Shown here: positions 8,366 to 17,690 of the stretch, piece after piece
Numbering within the stretch: position 1 is the stretch's first letter
Layout: every line of letters starts with the position of its first letter
Assembly (NCBI RefSeq): GCF_009830125.1
Contig: NZ_WUPT01000001.1
Coordinates: forward strand, 496,001-560,000
Direction: 5' to 3'
Length of the DNA stretch: 64,000 nt
From: Kangsaoukella pontilimi
Lineage (GTDB): Bacteria; Pseudomonadota; Alphaproteobacteria; Rhodobacterales; Rhodobacteraceae
The notes under the pieces: model-generated
Told to the model about the DNA's origin: nothing
Database searches by the model: none
What the model saw: the letters and a program-made list of their open reading frames with translations, nothing else
Position numbers and translations under genes: made by a program

Positions 8366-9597
8366 GCCGTGCCTCGCTTCGGCCGCGTCAGCCCGAGCGT
8401 GTCGAGTACGTCCGGTATCTTGGCCTTCACCTTGAAGAAGCCCGCCGTCGCATGGGGCCATATCGCCTGATCGTAAGGCCGTCGCATCTCGGCAATATTC
8501 ACACCTGAGGACCCAAGCCGTTCCAACGGCGCCACCAGCAGATCGCGCGCCGGTCCTTGCGGCATATGCGGTATGATCACCTGTTCAAGTCCGTGTCGCC
8601 CGGCCCAGTCAGACAGCCTTACGCCGACGTCGCCCGGGTCGGACACTATCTCATATGGCCCGAGCTTTTCGGCATAGCGTGTGACGCTGTCTTCGATGAG
8701 GGCGCCGGTGAACTCACGCACCCCGTCCGAGACCTGAAGGGGCGAGCGACCGGCAGAACCGTTAACGATCAGTGTTGCCGCGATGTCGTGCCCCGCAAGA
8801 AGCCAACCGGGGCTGAGCTCGTCCTCGGTCAGTAAGAGTCCCGTGCGCCGTCCGGGCAATGCAGGGCTGGTCTCGCGCAGCGTCTGAAGTGGCGGATGGT
8901 CCGGTCCGCGAAGCGGATCGGGTGAGGGGGCCAGACCTTCGGGGCGGAACCGCCCGTCAGTGTATTTCGCGATATTGGCGGGCCGCGCGACGTAATGTTT
9001 CCCGCGCGTATGGAGCCCTGCAACCCATCGCCAGCTCAGGGTGTTGGACGCCGGGTCGCCGTCCAGCAGGTGCCTGAGGAAGAAATCCGCGCCAAGTTGC
9101 CAGGGTAGTTCCAGCGTGAAGCACCAGATCGAGGCGAACCACATCCGAGCGTGGTTGTGCAGGTATCCCGTCTCGACCAGTTCATGCGCCCAGTGGTCGA
9201 ACGCGTCGATGCCGGTCTCGCCCCGGCAGGCGGCCTCCCATGACTGGCGCAGTCCCGCCTCGGTCTGCACGCGGTTCCAGGCGCCTGCCACATCGCGGCG
9301 GTAGTCTTCCCAGACCTGAGGACGCCGCTCGAGCCAGCCCTTGAAATAGCCCCGCCAGACGACCTCCTGCACGAATTTCTCGGCGCTCGACAAAGACCAG
9401 CGCGACAGGACCGAGGCGAGTACTTCTTCCTCTGTCAGAACCCGGTGCCGCAGGTAGGGTGAGAGTTGCGAGACATGGGGATTCCCTGGCAGGTCGTGGT
9501 TCCGAAGCTGCGCATAGTCGCGCCCCGCATGAGGCAGGAAGCGCGACAGCCGCTCAAGCGCGGCGGTCCGGGTCGGGGGAAAGTCCAGCTGTGTCAT
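8356..9597 (-). CDS. Photolyase/cryptochrome-like FAD-domain protein with permuted layout
   Basis: Start at ATG 9597 (MTQLDFPPTR); 413 residues. Residues ~1-235 are the photolyase helical FAD-binding domain: LSPYLRHRVLTEEEVLASVL, EFVQEVVWR-type motif FVQEVVWRGYFKGWLERRP, HNHARMWFASIWCFTLELPW, and DPASNTLSWRWVAGLHTRGK. The N-terminal Rossmann/antenna domain that normally precedes it is absent. Instead residues ~260-400 contain an alternating strand/helix region (IAATLIVNGSAG, LEQVIIPHMPQG, then PYDQAIWPHATAGFFKVKAK) that looks like such a domain moved to the C-terminus. Likely role: light- or redox-active flavoprotein, possibly DNA repair. That is an inference from the fold. Confidence 0.78.
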   Translation of the reverse strand: MTQLDFPPTRTAALERLSRFLPHAGRDYAQLRNHDLPGNPHVSQLSPYLRHRVLTEEEVLASVLSRWSLSSAEKFVQEVVWRGYFKGWLERRPQVWEDYRRDVAGAWNRVQTEAGLRQSWEAACRGETGIDAFDHWAHELVETGYLHNHARMWFASIWCFTLELPWQLGADFFLRHLLDGDPASNTLSWRWVAGLHTRGKHYVARPANIAKYTDGRFRPEGLAPSPDPLRGPDHPPLQTLRETSPALPGRRTGLLLTEDELSPGWLLAGHDIAATLIVNGSAGRSPLQVSDGVREFTGALIEDSVTRYAEKLGPYEIVSDPGDVGVRLSDWAGRHGLEQVIIPHMPQGPARDLLVAPLERLGSSGVNIAEMRRPYDQAIWPHATAGFFKVKAKIPDVLDTLGLTRPKRGTAQD

Positions 9598-9653
9598 CGA
9601 CAGCCGAGCTAGCCTGACGCGGTGGCGCTTCAAGCGGCGTTAAGCATGTGGCA

Positions 9654-9682
9654 CTTGCAACCGGTCTTTTCACGGCCCATCT
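9654..9682 (+). promoter_or_regulatory. RpoH (heat-shock sigma) type promoter of clpP
   Basis: CTTG at 9654-9657 and CCCATCT at 9676-9682 are separated by 18 bases, fitting the sigma-32 consensus CTTG-N17/18-CCCATNT. It lies 80 bases before the clpP ATG. ClpP is a classic RpoH target. Motif evidence only. Confidence 0.6.
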
Positions 9683-9762
9683 CTTGGCATTCCCGAGGCG
9701 CACCACTAAGACTCTGGCAACATCCATTCGGTACAAACCGACCGACTTCAAGGCAGGCACAC

Positions 9763-10392
9763 ATGCACGATCCGATCGAGACCTACATGAACCTCGTACC
9801 GATGGTGGTCGAACAGACCAGCCGGGGCGAGCGGGCCTACGATATCTTCTCGCGGCTTCTGAAAGAGCGGATCATCTTCGTGAACGGTCCGGTCCATGAC
9901 GGCATGAGCCAGCTCATCGTCGCGCAGCTTCTGCACCTCGAGGCGGAAAACCCGTCCAAGGAAATCTCGATGTATATCAACAGCCCCGGCGGTGTCGTAA
10001 CCGCAGGCCTGTCGATCTACGACACGATGCAATACATCCGGCCCAAGGTCGCCACTCTGGTGGTCGGGCAGGCCGCTTCCATGGGCTCGCTCCTGCTTGC
10101 TGCAGGCGACAAGGGAATGCGCCTCAGCCTGCCGAATTCGTCGATCATGGTGCACCAGCCTTCGGGCGGTTTTCAGGGGCAGGCGACGGATATCATGATC
10201 CACGCCCGCCATGTCGAGCGTCTGAAGGCCCGCCTGAATGAGATTTACGTCCGCCACACCGGCCAGACGCTCGAGGCCGTCGAGGACGCGCTGGAGCGCG
10301 ACAATTTCATGACGCCGGAAGAGGCCAAGGAATGGGGCCTCATCGACGAGATCGTCGAGAACCGGGCGCGGCCCGAAGCGGACGCGGATTAA
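9763..10392 (+). CDS. clpP: ATP-dependent Clp protease proteolytic subunit ClpP
   Basis: 209 residues from ATG 9763 ([10 protein letters not shown]), the conserved alphaproteobacterial start. The catalytic triad is visible: Ser106 in [11 protein letters not shown], His131 in MVHQPSGG and Asp180 in ERDNFM. ClpP forms a tetradecameric cytosolic serine protease fed by ClpX, encoded 177 bases downstream. An RpoH-type promoter lies upstream. Length and motifs are entirely ordinary. Confidence 0.98.
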   Translation: MHDPIETYMNLVPMVVEQTSRGERAYDIFSRLLKERIIFVNGPVHDGMSQLIVAQLLHLEAENPSKEISMYINSPGGVVTAGLSIYDTMQYIRPKVATLVVGQAASMGSLLLAAGDKGMRLSLPNSSIMVHQPSGGFQGQATDIMIHARHVERLKARLNEIYVRHTGQTLEAVEDALERDNFMTPEEAKEWGLIDEIVENRARPEADAD

Positions 10393-10569
10393 CCCGTTGT
10401 CGATCTCCGGCCACGCCCGGACTTGTGATCGGCTTCGACATTATTTTGGCGTTGTACCCGTGTGGGTGAGCGCCTAGGCTCGTCCGAAAGCCGGGCGGCG
10501 GTAAGGTGAAAGGCCCCGAAAGCGGTTTTTCGGGCGCGGAAATGGCGGAAACGCCAAGAGGTTAAGGCG

Positions 10570-11829
10570 ATGGCGAACAATTCTGGCGACAGCAAGAATA
10601 CTCTCTACTGCTCGTTCTGCGGCAAAAGCCAGCACGAGGTTCGCAAACTTATCGCGGGCCCGACGGTCTTTATCTGCGACGAATGCGTCGAACTCTGCAT
10701 GGATATCATCCGCGAAGAGACCAAGAGCGCCGGCCTGAAAGCCTCGGACGGTGTGCCGACGCCGCAGGAAATCTGTGACGTGCTGGACGATTACGTCATC
10801 GGTCAGGCTCATGCCAAGCGGGTGCTGTCGGTGGCCGTCCACAACCACTACAAGCGTCTGAACCATGCCGGGAAATCCGACATCGAGCTAGCCAAGTCGA
10901 ACATCCTGCTGATCGGCCCCACCGGCTGCGGCAAGACGCTTCTTGCCCAGACGCTGGCGCGCATCCTCGACGTGCCCTTCACGATGGCCGACGCCACGAC
11001 CCTGACCGAGGCGGGCTATGTGGGCGAGGACGTTGAGAACATCATCCTGAAGCTGCTTCAGGCCAGCGAATACAACGTCGAGCGCGCGCAGCGCGGCATC
11101 GTCTACATCGACGAGGTCGACAAGATCACGCGCAAGTCCGACAATCCCTCGATCACCCGCGACGTGTCGGGCGAGGGGGTGCAGCAGGCGCTTCTGAAGA
11201 TCATGGAAGGGACCGTGGCAAGCGTGCCCCCGCAGGGCGGCCGCAAGCATCCGCAGCAGGAATTCCTGCAGGTGGACACGACCAACATTCTCTTCATCTG
11301 TGGCGGCGCCTTTGCCGGTCTCGACAAGATCATCGAGCAGCGCGGCAAGGGGTCGGCCATGGGCTTTGGCGCGGACGTGAAATCGCCCGGCGAAAAGTCC
11401 ATCGGTGAATATTTCAAGGAACTCGAGCCCGAGGATCTTCTGAAATTCGGTCTGATCCCGGAATTCGTCGGCCGTCTGCCCGTCATCGCGACGCTGGAAG
11501 ACCTGGACGAGGCCGCGCTGATGACCATTCTGACCGAGCCGAAGAATGCCCTGGTCAAGCAGTACCAGCGCCTCTTCGAGCTTGAGGATACCGAGCTGAA
11601 CTTCACCGACGATGCGCTGAAGGCCATCGCCAAGAAGGCGATCGAGCGGAAGACCGGCGCGCGTGGCCTGCGCTCGATCATGGAAGACATCCTTCTGGAC
11701 ACGATGTTCGACCTGCCGGGCATGGACAGCGTGACCGAGGTGGTGGTCAACGAAGAGGCGGTCAATTCGGACGCCAAGCCGCTGATGATCCACGCCGACG
11801 CCAAGAAAGAGCCGGCCAGCGCAAGCTGA
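10570..11829 (+). CDS. clpX: ATP-dependent Clp protease ATP-binding subunit ClpX
   Basis: 419 residues. An N-terminal zinc-binding domain with Cys14, Cys17, Cys36 and Cys39 ([18 protein letters not shown]), then an AAA+ domain with Walker A GPTGCGKT, Walker [10 protein letters not shown], the GYVGEDVE pore loop and the sensor region [13 protein letters not shown]. It unfolds substrates and passes them to ClpP. The ~177-base gap after clpP holds a short inverted repeat (CCCGAAA 10515-10521 / TTTCGGG 10528-10534) but no clear terminator, so co-transcription is possible. A strong terminator follows the gene. Confidence 0.98.
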   Translation: MANNSGDSKNTLYCSFCGKSQHEVRKLIAGPTVFICDECVELCMDIIREETKSAGLKASDGVPTPQEICDVLDDYVIGQAHAKRVLSVAVHNHYKRLNHAGKSDIELAKSNILLIGPTGCGKTLLAQTLARILDVPFTMADATTLTEAGYVGEDVENIILKLLQASEYNVERAQRGIVYIDEVDKITRKSDNPSITRDVSGEGVQQALLKIMEGTVASVPPQGGRKHPQQEFLQVDTTNILFICGGAFAGLDKIIEQRGKGSAMGFGADVKSPGEKSIGEYFKELEPEDLLKFGLIPEFVGRLPVIATLEDLDEAALMTILTEPKNALVKQYQRLFELEDTELNFTDDALKAIAKKAIERKTGARGLRSIMEDILLDTMFDLPGMDSVTEVVVNEEAVNSDAKPLMIHADAKKEPASAS

Positions 11830-11855
11830 CCTTAGAAGCGTACCGGGAGTATGCG

Positions 11856-11887
11856 CGGGCGTTCGGGACACCGGACGCCCGTTTTTC
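11856..11887 (+). terminator. Rho-independent terminator after clpX
   Basis: GGGCGTTC (11857-11864) pairs with GGACGCCC (11873-11880) through a GC stem with one wobble, followed by GTTTTTC. It is placed 28 bases after the clpX stop. Confidence 0.75.
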
Positions 11888-11911
11888 GTGATTGGAGAGG
11901 CCAAAAAAAGA

Positions 11912-12295
11912 ATGACAAGACGAATTTCGACGGGATCACCTTTCGAGGACCAGATCGGCTATTCCCGCGCGGTGGTGGCCGATGGCTGGGTCTTCGTCGC
12001 GGGGACGACCGGCTACGACTACGCCACGATGACCATGCCAGAGAGCATCGAGGAGCAGTGCCGGAACACGCTCGACACCATCGCGCGGGCGCTGGAAGAG
12101 GCGGGCGCGAGCCTCGATGACGTGGTCCGTGTGCGCTACATCGTGCCGGACCCGGCCGAGTGGCCGCGCTGCTGGCCCATCACCTCGGCGGCCTTTGCCA
12201 ATGCGCGTCCCGCCGCCACGATGATCGCCGCCGCGCTTCAGGAACCAGCCATGAAGATCGAAATCGAAGTGACCGCGCGGTGTCCTGCCGGGTGA
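11912..12295 (+). CDS. RidA/YjgF family protein
   Basis: Start at ATG 11912 (MTRRISTGSPFEDQIGYSRA); an in-frame ATG at 11888 is less family-like. 127 residues with the RidA pattern: VADGWVFVAGTTGYD, IEEQCRNTLDTIARALEEAG, DVVRVRYIV and a terminal IEIEVTARC. Archetypal RidA proteins hydrolyse reactive enamine/imine intermediates. The usual active-site Arg near the C-terminus of true RidA (in a VRV-type motif) is not obvious here, so it is probably a Rid subfamily member of unknown substrate. Confidence 0.85.
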   Translation: MTRRISTGSPFEDQIGYSRAVVADGWVFVAGTTGYDYATMTMPESIEEQCRNTLDTIARALEEAGASLDDVVRVRYIVPDPAEWPRCWPITSAAFANARPAATMIAAALQEPAMKIEIEVTARCPAG

Positions 12296-12364
12296 GCCCC
12301 GCTTTGACTGGATCTCCTCCGGGGCTTCGGGCATAGAGAACGAAAGACAACCGAGGGAGCCGAA

Positions 12365-12748
12365 ATGGGTCTTGGTCAGACGCTTCTCCGGGCCGTGACA
12401 TGGTGGAACGGCCAGACATGGGGCACGCAGCTTTTCACCTGGCGCAAGGGCCAGAAGGTGGGCGAGGACAACGCCGGCAACGTCTTTTACCAGACGGATG
12501 GCGGCAAACGCCGCTGGGTCATCTATAACGGCGAGGCCGAGGCGAGCCGGGTCAGCCCGGAATGGCACGGCTGGCTGCACCACACCTGGGACAAGCCGCC
12601 GACCGAGGCACCTCTGAAGCGCAAGCCCTGGGAAAAGCCGCATCTGGAAAACCTGACCGGTACGCCCGCCGCCTATGCGCCCGCGGGATCGATCCGGCGG
12701 CCCGACCCGGTCGACCGGAGCGATTACGAGGCGTGGACGCCGGAGTAA
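12365..12748 (+). CDS. NADH:ubiquinone oxidoreductase subunit NDUFA12-like
   Basis: 127 residues. The N-terminus ([20 protein letters not shown]), the [20 protein letters not shown] motif and the WHGWLHH segment are those of the B17.2/NDUFA12 accessory subunit of respiratory complex I, found in mitochondria and alphaproteobacteria. It lacks membrane segments, as expected for a peripheral-arm subunit. It precedes mlaD by four bases; this grouping with mlaD and the DUF2155 gene is familiar in Rhodobacteraceae. Confidence 0.93.
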   Translation: MGLGQTLLRAVTWWNGQTWGTQLFTWRKGQKVGEDNAGNVFYQTDGGKRRWVIYNGEAEASRVSPEWHGWLHHTWDKPPTEAPLKRKPWEKPHLENLTGTPAAYAPAGSIRRPDPVDRSDYEAWTPE

Positions 12749-12752
12749 CCCC

Positions 12753-13202
12753 ATGTCGGAAAACGTCACAGAGGTTCTGACCGGCGGCGTCGTTCTTGCC
12801 GTCGCGACCGGGTTTCTGGCCTACAGCTCCCAGTTCGGCGGCTTTGGGGCCGGCGGATCGGGCGATTCCTCCTACACCGCGTCCTTCCGCTCGGCCGAGG
12901 GGATCGGCATCGGCACCGACGTGCGCCTTGCAGGCGTCAAGGTCGGCTCTGTCCTGTCGCTCGATCTGGACCCGGCGACCTTCCGCGCCGACACCCGCTT
13001 CACCGTCGATGACGAGGTGCTTCTGCCCGAAGACACAGCGGTCGTGATTTCCTCCGAAGGTCTTCTCGGCGGTAGTTTCGTCGAGCTTCTGCCCGGCGGC
13101 TCGGCCTTCAACCTGGAGCCGGGAAGCGAGATCGAGGATACGCAAAGCTCGGTCTCCATCGTGCAGCTTCTTCTGCGCTTCGTCTCGGGCGACGACGGCT
13201 GA
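12753..13202 (+). CDS. mlaD: Outer-membrane lipid asymmetry protein MlaD
   Basis: Start ATG 12753; 149 residues. One N-terminal membrane anchor (VTEVLTGGVVLAVATGFLAY), then a single MCE domain: YTASFRSAEGIGIGTDVRLA, GVKVGSVLSLDLD, and EDTAVVISSEGLLGGSFVEL. MlaD forms the hexameric substrate-binding ring of the MlaFEDB phospholipid transporter. The other mla genes are not in the window. The stop overlaps the next start (TGATG). Confidence 0.92.
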   Translation: MSENVTEVLTGGVVLAVATGFLAYSSQFGGFGAGGSGDSSYTASFRSAEGIGIGTDVRLAGVKVGSVLSLDLDPATFRADTRFTVDDEVLLPEDTAVVISSEGLLGGSFVELLPGGSAFNLEPGSEIEDTQSSVSIVQLLLRFVSGDDG

Positions 13203-13630
13203 TGCGCATGGCGGCTCTTCTGCTGATCGCCCTGCTGTCTGCGCCCGCGATTGCGCAGGACGCCGTGATCACGTCGCCCGTCGACGGCAGCACGGTGACC
13301 GTAGCGCCCGACGTGGAACAGGGGAGCATCCGTGCGGCATCCGGTGCCGGCGCGCTTCTCAAGGGGCTGGACAAGGTGTCCGGGGAAGTCACGGATATCG
13401 AGCTGCGCGTGGGCGAAACCGCAACGCTGGGCCGCATCGAGGTGACCTTGGCGGACTGCCGCTATCCCGAGGACAACCCGACGGGTGAGGCCTATGCCTG
13501 GCTCGATATCGCGGACGGTCTTCGCGGCGGTACGATTTTCGGCGGATGGATGGTGGCGTCCAGCCCTGCGCTGAACGCGCTGGACCATGCGCGCTACGAC
13601 GTCTGGGTCATTCGCTGCACCACGGCCTGA
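13202..13630 (+). CDS. Exported DUF2155 protein
   Basis: 142 residues with a signal peptide (MRMAALLLIALLSAPAIAQD, cleavage after AIA). The mature part has the DUF2155 features: ATLGRIEVTLADCRYPEDN, AYAWLDIAD, IFGGWMVASSPALNALDHAR and a terminal YDVWVIRC. The two Cys could form a disulfide. Function unknown, likely periplasmic. It is translationally coupled to mlaD. Its last 37 bases overlap the convergent aat gene. Confidence 0.87.
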   Translation: MRMAALLLIALLSAPAIAQDAVITSPVDGSTVTVAPDVEQGSIRAASGAGALLKGLDKVSGEVTDIELRVGETATLGRIEVTLADCRYPEDNPTGEAYAWLDIADGLRGGTIFGGWMVASSPALNALDHARYDVWVIRCTTA

Positions 13631-14241
13631 CGGTCGGTCTCGAGGGGCAGGGCGTGGATGTCCGCGCCTTCGGTGATGGCCCGGCGCAGACGCTCCATAT
13701 ACTCTTCTTTCGGGATTTCCTCGGCCCCGAGCGAGCGCAGGTGTTCGGTGATGAACTGCGTATCGAACAGGGTGAAGCCGGTGCGCCGAAGATGGTCGAT
13801 TGCCCATGTCAGGGCTATTTTCGAGCCGTCGCGCTGCCGCGAGAACATGCTTTCGCCGAAGAACGCGCCGCCAAGGGCAAGACCGTACATTCCCCCGATC
13901 AGCGCCCCGTCACTGGTCCTGACGGAGAACGCATGTGCGATCCCCCGATCATGCAGCGCCAGCATCAGGTCGCGGATCGTGTCGTTGATCCATGTCTCGG
14001 GCCGGTCCGCGCAGGCGTTAAGGACGGCGGCGAAATCTTCATTCAGATGAACGCTGTAATCGGGCTTCTTCAAGCGTTTCGCCAGCGAGCGCGACACCCG
14101 GAACCAGTCCATCGGGATGATGCCGCGCCGGCGCGGCTCGACCCAGTAGACCGCCGGATCGTCGCGGCTGTCCGCCATCGGGAACACGCCCGAGGCATAG
14201 GCCCCGAGCAGCAGTTCAGGCGTCAGGCTACGGCCGCTCAT
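13594..14241 (-). CDS. aat: Leucyl/phenylalanyl-tRNA-protein transferase
   Basis: 215 residues, standard length. Motifs LLLGAYASGVFPMADSRDDP, VYWVEPRRRGIIP, NDTIRDLMLALHDRGIAHAF, GALIGGMYGLALGGAFFGES, MFSRQRDGSKIALTWAIDHL and LFDTQFITEHLRSLGA are all present. It adds Leu or Phe to proteins with N-terminal Lys/Arg, marking them for ClpS/ClpAP. It is convergent with the DUF2155 gene and lies 56 bases from accC. Confidence 0.97.
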   Translation of the reverse strand: MSGRSLTPELLLGAYASGVFPMADSRDDPAVYWVEPRRRGIIPMDWFRVSRSLAKRLKKPDYSVHLNEDFAAVLNACADRPETWINDTIRDLMLALHDRGIAHAFSVRTSDGALIGGMYGLALGGAFFGESMFSRQRDGSKIALTWAIDHLRRTGFTLFDTQFITEHLRSLGAEEIPKEEYMERLRRAITEGADIHALPLETDRQAVVQRMTQTS

Positions 14242-14297
14242 GCGTCACTCGTCTCAGGTCGTCCGGGCGCAGTATAGGGCCGAAGCCGGACGCGATG

Positions 14298-15647
14298 CTA
14301 CGTGTCGAGTGTCTTGTCCAGGAATTTTTCCAGCCAGTGGATGTTGTACTGGCCTGTCTGGACCGCCTCTTCCTGCAGGAGCATGTGGAAAAGCGGCACT
14401 GTGGTGTCGATCCCGTCCACGATCAGCTCGCTCAGCGCCCGTGAAAGACGGGCCAGCGCCTCGGGCCGGTCGCGGCCGTGGACGATCAGCTTGCCGATCA
14501 GCGAGTCGTAATAGGGCGGAATGCGGTAACCGTCATAAATCGCGGAATCCATCCGAACGCCCAGACCGCCCGGCGCATGATACTGCGAAATCCGGCCCGG
14601 CGAGGGCGAGAAGTTCGGCAGTTTCTCGGCGTTGATGCGGATCTCGATGGCGTGGCCGTTGATCTTCAGGTCTTCCTGCCGGACCGAAAGGGGCAGGCCG
14701 GAGGCCACGCGGATTTGCTCGCGCACGAGGTCGATGCCGAAAATGGCCTCGGTGACGGGGTGCTCCACCTGAAGGCGGGTGTTCATCTCGATGAAGTAGA
14801 ACTCGCCGTCCTCATAGAGGAATTCGATGGTGCCCGCGCCGCTGTAGCCCAGATTGGCCACGGCATCGGCGCAGATCTTGCCGATACGTGCGCGCTCTTC
14901 GGGGGTGATGACGGGGCCGGGGGCCTCTTCGAAGACCTTCTGGTGACGGCGCTGGAGCGAACAGTCCCGCTCGCCCAGATGCACCGCGTTACCCTTGCCG
15001 TCGCCAAAGACCTGGATCTCGATATGGCGCGGCTTGGTGAGGTACTTTTCGATATAGACCTCGTCATTGCCGAAAGCGGCCTTGGCCTCGGAACGTGCGG
15101 TCTTGAACGCGGTTTCCATCTCGGCCGCCGAGCGGGCCAGCTTCATGCCGCGCCCGCCGCCGCCCGCCGTTGCCTTGACGATGACGGGATAGCCGAATTC
15201 CTCGCCGATGGCCTTGGCCGTGGCCAGATCGGGCACGCCGCCGTCCGAGCCGGGGACGACCGGAATGCCAAGCGACTTGGCGGTTTCCTTGGCCGTGATC
15301 TTGTCGCCCATGATTCGGATATGTTCGGCCGAGGGGCCGATGAAGGTGATCTGGTGATCTTCGACGATCTGCACGAAGGCCGCGTTTTCCGACAGGAAGC
15401 CATAGCCCGGATGGATCGCTTGCGCGCCCGTGATCTCACAGGCCGAGATGATCGCGGGCATCGACAGATAGCTCTGAGTTCCCGGCGGCGGGCCGATGCA
15501 GACGGATTCGTCGGCCATGCGGACATGCATCGCGTCGGCATCCGCCGTCGAATGCACGGCCACCGATTTGATGCCCATCTCGCGACAGGCGCGGATCACG
15601 CGGAGGGCGATTTCGCCTCGGTTGGCGATCAGGATCTTGTCGAACAT
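14298..15647 (-). CDS. accC: Acetyl-CoA carboxylase, biotin carboxylase subunit
   Basis: 449 residues, the classic length. Begins [23 protein letters not shown]-grasp motif [16 protein letters not shown]; biotin-carboxylase motifs [34 protein letters not shown] and [11 protein letters not shown]. It carboxylates biotin on AccB using ATP and bicarbonate, the first step of fatty acid synthesis. It follows accB by seven bases on the minus strand. Confidence 0.98.
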   Translation of the reverse strand: MFDKILIANRGEIALRVIRACREMGIKSVAVHSTADADAMHVRMADESVCIGPPPGTQSYLSMPAIISACEITGAQAIHPGYGFLSENAAFVQIVEDHQITFIGPSAEHIRIMGDKITAKETAKSLGIPVVPGSDGGVPDLATAKAIGEEFGYPVIVKATAGGGGRGMKLARSAAEMETAFKTARSEAKAAFGNDEVYIEKYLTKPRHIEIQVFGDGKGNAVHLGERDCSLQRRHQKVFEEAPGPVITPEERARIGKICADAVANLGYSGAGTIEFLYEDGEFYFIEMNTRLQVEHPVTEAIFGIDLVREQIRVASGLPLSVRQEDLKINGHAIEIRINAEKLPNFSPSPGRISQYHAPGGLGVRMDSAIYDGYRIPPYYDSLIGKLIVHGRDRPEALARLSRALSELIVDGIDTTVPLFHMLLQEEAVQTGQYNIHWLEKFLDKTLDT

Positions 15648-15654
15648 GCCCGCC

Positions 15655-16155
15655 TCACTCGACGATCATCAGGGGCGCGCCGAACTCCACCGGAGCGCCA
15701 TCCTCGATCAGGATGCGCTTGACAGTCCCTCCCTTGGGAGCCGGGATCTGGTTCATGGTCTTCATGGCTTCGACGATCAGAAGCGTCTGCCCCTCGCTGA
15801 CCTTGTCGCCCACTTTCACGAAGTCGTCGGCGCCGGGTTCCGGCGCAAGATACGCTGTGCCGACCATGGGCGAAGTTACTGCGCCCGGATGCGACGCGGG
15901 ATCCTCGGGCGCGCTCTCGGCCTTCGGGGCCGGTGCGGCGGGGGCGGCCGGTGCTGCCGGCGCGGCGGGTGCCGCCGGCGCGACCGGAACCGAGACCTGC
16001 GCCTGCACCGAAGACATCCGGCTGACACGGACGTTCAGGCTGCTCTCATCGGCGTAGTCGCGCTTGACCTGCAGTTCGCTCAGGTCGTTTTCCCGAAGCA
16101 GCTCGGCCAGTGCGCGGATGAACTCTACATCTGCGTCATGGGTCTTGTTCGCCAT
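15655..16155 (-). CDS. accB: Acetyl-CoA carboxylase, biotin carboxyl carrier protein
   Basis: Start at ATG 16155 ([10 protein letters not shown]); 166 residues. A helical N-terminal domain, a flexible linker of five-fold A-P-A repeats at about residues 58-80, and a C-terminal biotinyl domain with the biotin Lys in [10 protein letters not shown]. The carboxylated biotin is shuttled between AccC and the transferase. It forms an operon with accC and is divergent from preT. The Ala/Pro linker length is variable in the family. Confidence 0.97.
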   Translation of the reverse strand: MANKTHDADVEFIRALAELLRENDLSELQVKRDYADESSLNVRVSRMSSVQAQVSVPVAPAAPAAPAAPAAPAAPAPKAESAPEDPASHPGAVTSPMVGTAYLAPEPGADDFVKVGDKVSEGQTLLIVEAMKTMNQIPAPKGGTVKRILIEDGAPVEFGAPLMIVE

Positions 16156-16270
16156 TCCTATCCCTCTCGGCTCGCCCGGACGTTGGCTCGTCCGCGTTGA
16201 TTGCCGCATGGTTATACTCAGACCCTGCGTCAAGGGAAAGCGCCTGAATTTACGGCGTTTCACTTCTGCT

Positions 16271-16310
16271 GAAAATTTACCAGTTGATAAAATTTTGGAC
16301 TGTGGCAGTC
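16271..16310 (+). promoter_or_regulatory. Inverted repeats upstream of preT
   Basis: AAAATTT (16272-16278) and AAATTTT (16290-16296) form a seven-base inverted repeat, followed directly by GACTG-TGG-CAGTC (16298-16310). The 186-base accB-preT interval is otherwise empty and unusually AT-rich here. These may be operator or promoter elements of the pyrimidine genes. They do not match the RutR consensus closely. Confidence 0.3.
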
Positions 16311-16341
16311 TGATTCCCAAGCGAGAGACAGGGAGCCCTCA

Positions 16342-17676
16342 ATGTCGAACTCACCGCAGACCCCGGGGATCGCCCCGGCCAGACTGGACGCAGAAGAGGT
16401 GGCGCGGAACTTCAGCGATCTGCATCCGGCCTATGACGATCACGAGGCCATGGTGGCCGCGGACCGCTGCTATTTCTGCTACGATGCGCCCTGCATCACG
16501 GCATGTCCCACCTCGATCGACATCCCGCTTTTCATCCGTCAGATCCAGGCCGGCCACCCGGAAGGCGCGGCCAAGACGATCTTCGACCAGAACATTCTGG
16601 GCGGCATGTGCGCACGGGTCTGTCCCACCGAGACACTCTGCGAAGAGGCCTGCGTGCGCGAAGCCGCCGAGGGCAAACCGGTCGAGATCGGCCGTCTTCA
16701 GCGCTATGCCACCGACGCCCTGATGGCACGGGGCCAACACCCCTATGAGCGGGGCGAAGCAACCGGAAAACGCGTGGCCGTGGTGGGGGCAGGGCCAGCA
16801 GGACTTGCCTGTGCGCACCGGCTGGCGATGAAGGGCCATGACGTCGTGATTTTCGACGCACGGCCCAAGCCCGGCGGTCTGAACGAATTCGGGATCGCCA
16901 CCTACAAAACGGTCGGCGGGTTCGCCCAGGCCGAGGTGGACTGGCTGCTGAAAATCGGCGGAATCACCGTCGAGACGGGCAAGGCGCTTGGGTCCGATCT
17001 AAGCCTGGATGCGCTGATGGATGAATACGACGCGGTGTTCCTCGGGATCGGTCTTCAGGGCGTCAACGCGCTCCGGGCCGAAGGCGAGGACAAAGGCGGC
17101 GTCGCTGATGCGGTCGATTTCATTGCCGAGTTGCGCCAGACGAGCGACCTCTCCTCCCTCCCGGTCGGGCGCAACGTGGTGGTCATCGGCGGCGGTATGA
17201 CCGCCGTCGATGCCGCCGTGCAATCCAAGCTTCTGGGCGCCGAAAACGTCACCATCGCCTATCGCCGTGGCCGCGACCGCATGTCGGCAAGCCGGTTCGA
17301 ACAGGACCTTGCCGCGTCCAAGGGCGTCCGGCTGATCTTCAACGCCCAGCCGAAAACGGTTCATGGCAACGGATCGGCCGCGGAGATCGAATTCGAATAC
17401 ACGCGCGACGGCGCGAACGGGTTGGAACCCACTGGCGAAACCTTCCGCATTGCCGCCGATCAGGTCTTCAAGGCCATCGGTCAGACGCTGGACGGCGCGC
17501 CGAACGGGCTGACGCTTGACGGCAACAAGATCGCCGTGACTGGCGCGGGGCGCACCACCCGCGACAAGGTCTGGGCGGGCGGCGACTGTGCATCCGGCGG
17601 CGACGACCTGACCGTGACGGCAGTGGCCGAAGGACGCGACGCGGCGGAAGACATTCACACGGCCCTGATGGGCTGA
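16342..17676 (+). CDS. preT: NAD-dependent dihydropyrimidine dehydrogenase subunit PreT
   Basis: 444 residues. N-terminal Fe-S region with Cys motifs CYFCYDAPCITACPTSIDIP and MCARVCPTETLCEEACVREA, then an FAD fold (AVVGAGPAGLACAHRL) and an NAD fold (VVVIGGGMTAVDAAVQ). This matches the glutamate-synthase-beta-like PreT half of bacterial dihydropyrimidine dehydrogenase, which passes electrons from NADH to PreA for uracil/thymine reduction. It is 14 bases before preA, with further pyrimidine genes downstream. Confidence 0.94.
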   Translation: MSNSPQTPGIAPARLDAEEVARNFSDLHPAYDDHEAMVAADRCYFCYDAPCITACPTSIDIPLFIRQIQAGHPEGAAKTIFDQNILGGMCARVCPTETLCEEACVREAAEGKPVEIGRLQRYATDALMARGQHPYERGEATGKRVAVVGAGPAGLACAHRLAMKGHDVVIFDARPKPGGLNEFGIATYKTVGGFAQAEVDWLLKIGGITVETGKALGSDLSLDALMDEYDAVFLGIGLQGVNALRAEGEDKGGVADAVDFIAELRQTSDLSSLPVGRNVVVIGGGMTAVDAAVQSKLLGAENVTIAYRRGRDRMSASRFEQDLAASKGVRLIFNAQPKTVHGNGSAAEIEFEYTRDGANGLEPTGETFRIAADQVFKAIGQTLDGAPNGLTLDGNKIAVTGAGRTTRDKVWAGGDCASGGDDLTVTAVAEGRDAAEDIHTALMG

Positions 17677-17690
17677 CGGAGGACATCGAG

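Noticed and set aside
10888-11904. 338-codon minus-strand frame opposite clpX
   Set aside because: ClpX motifs are complete on the plus strand and the antisense translation has none.
12296-12326. GCCCCG...CGGGGC after the RidA-like gene considered as a terminator
   Set aside because: The loop is too long (about 18 bases) and no T tract follows.
14478-15722. 414-codon plus-strand frame opposite accC
   Set aside because: accC on the minus strand is unmistakable; this is its mirror reading.
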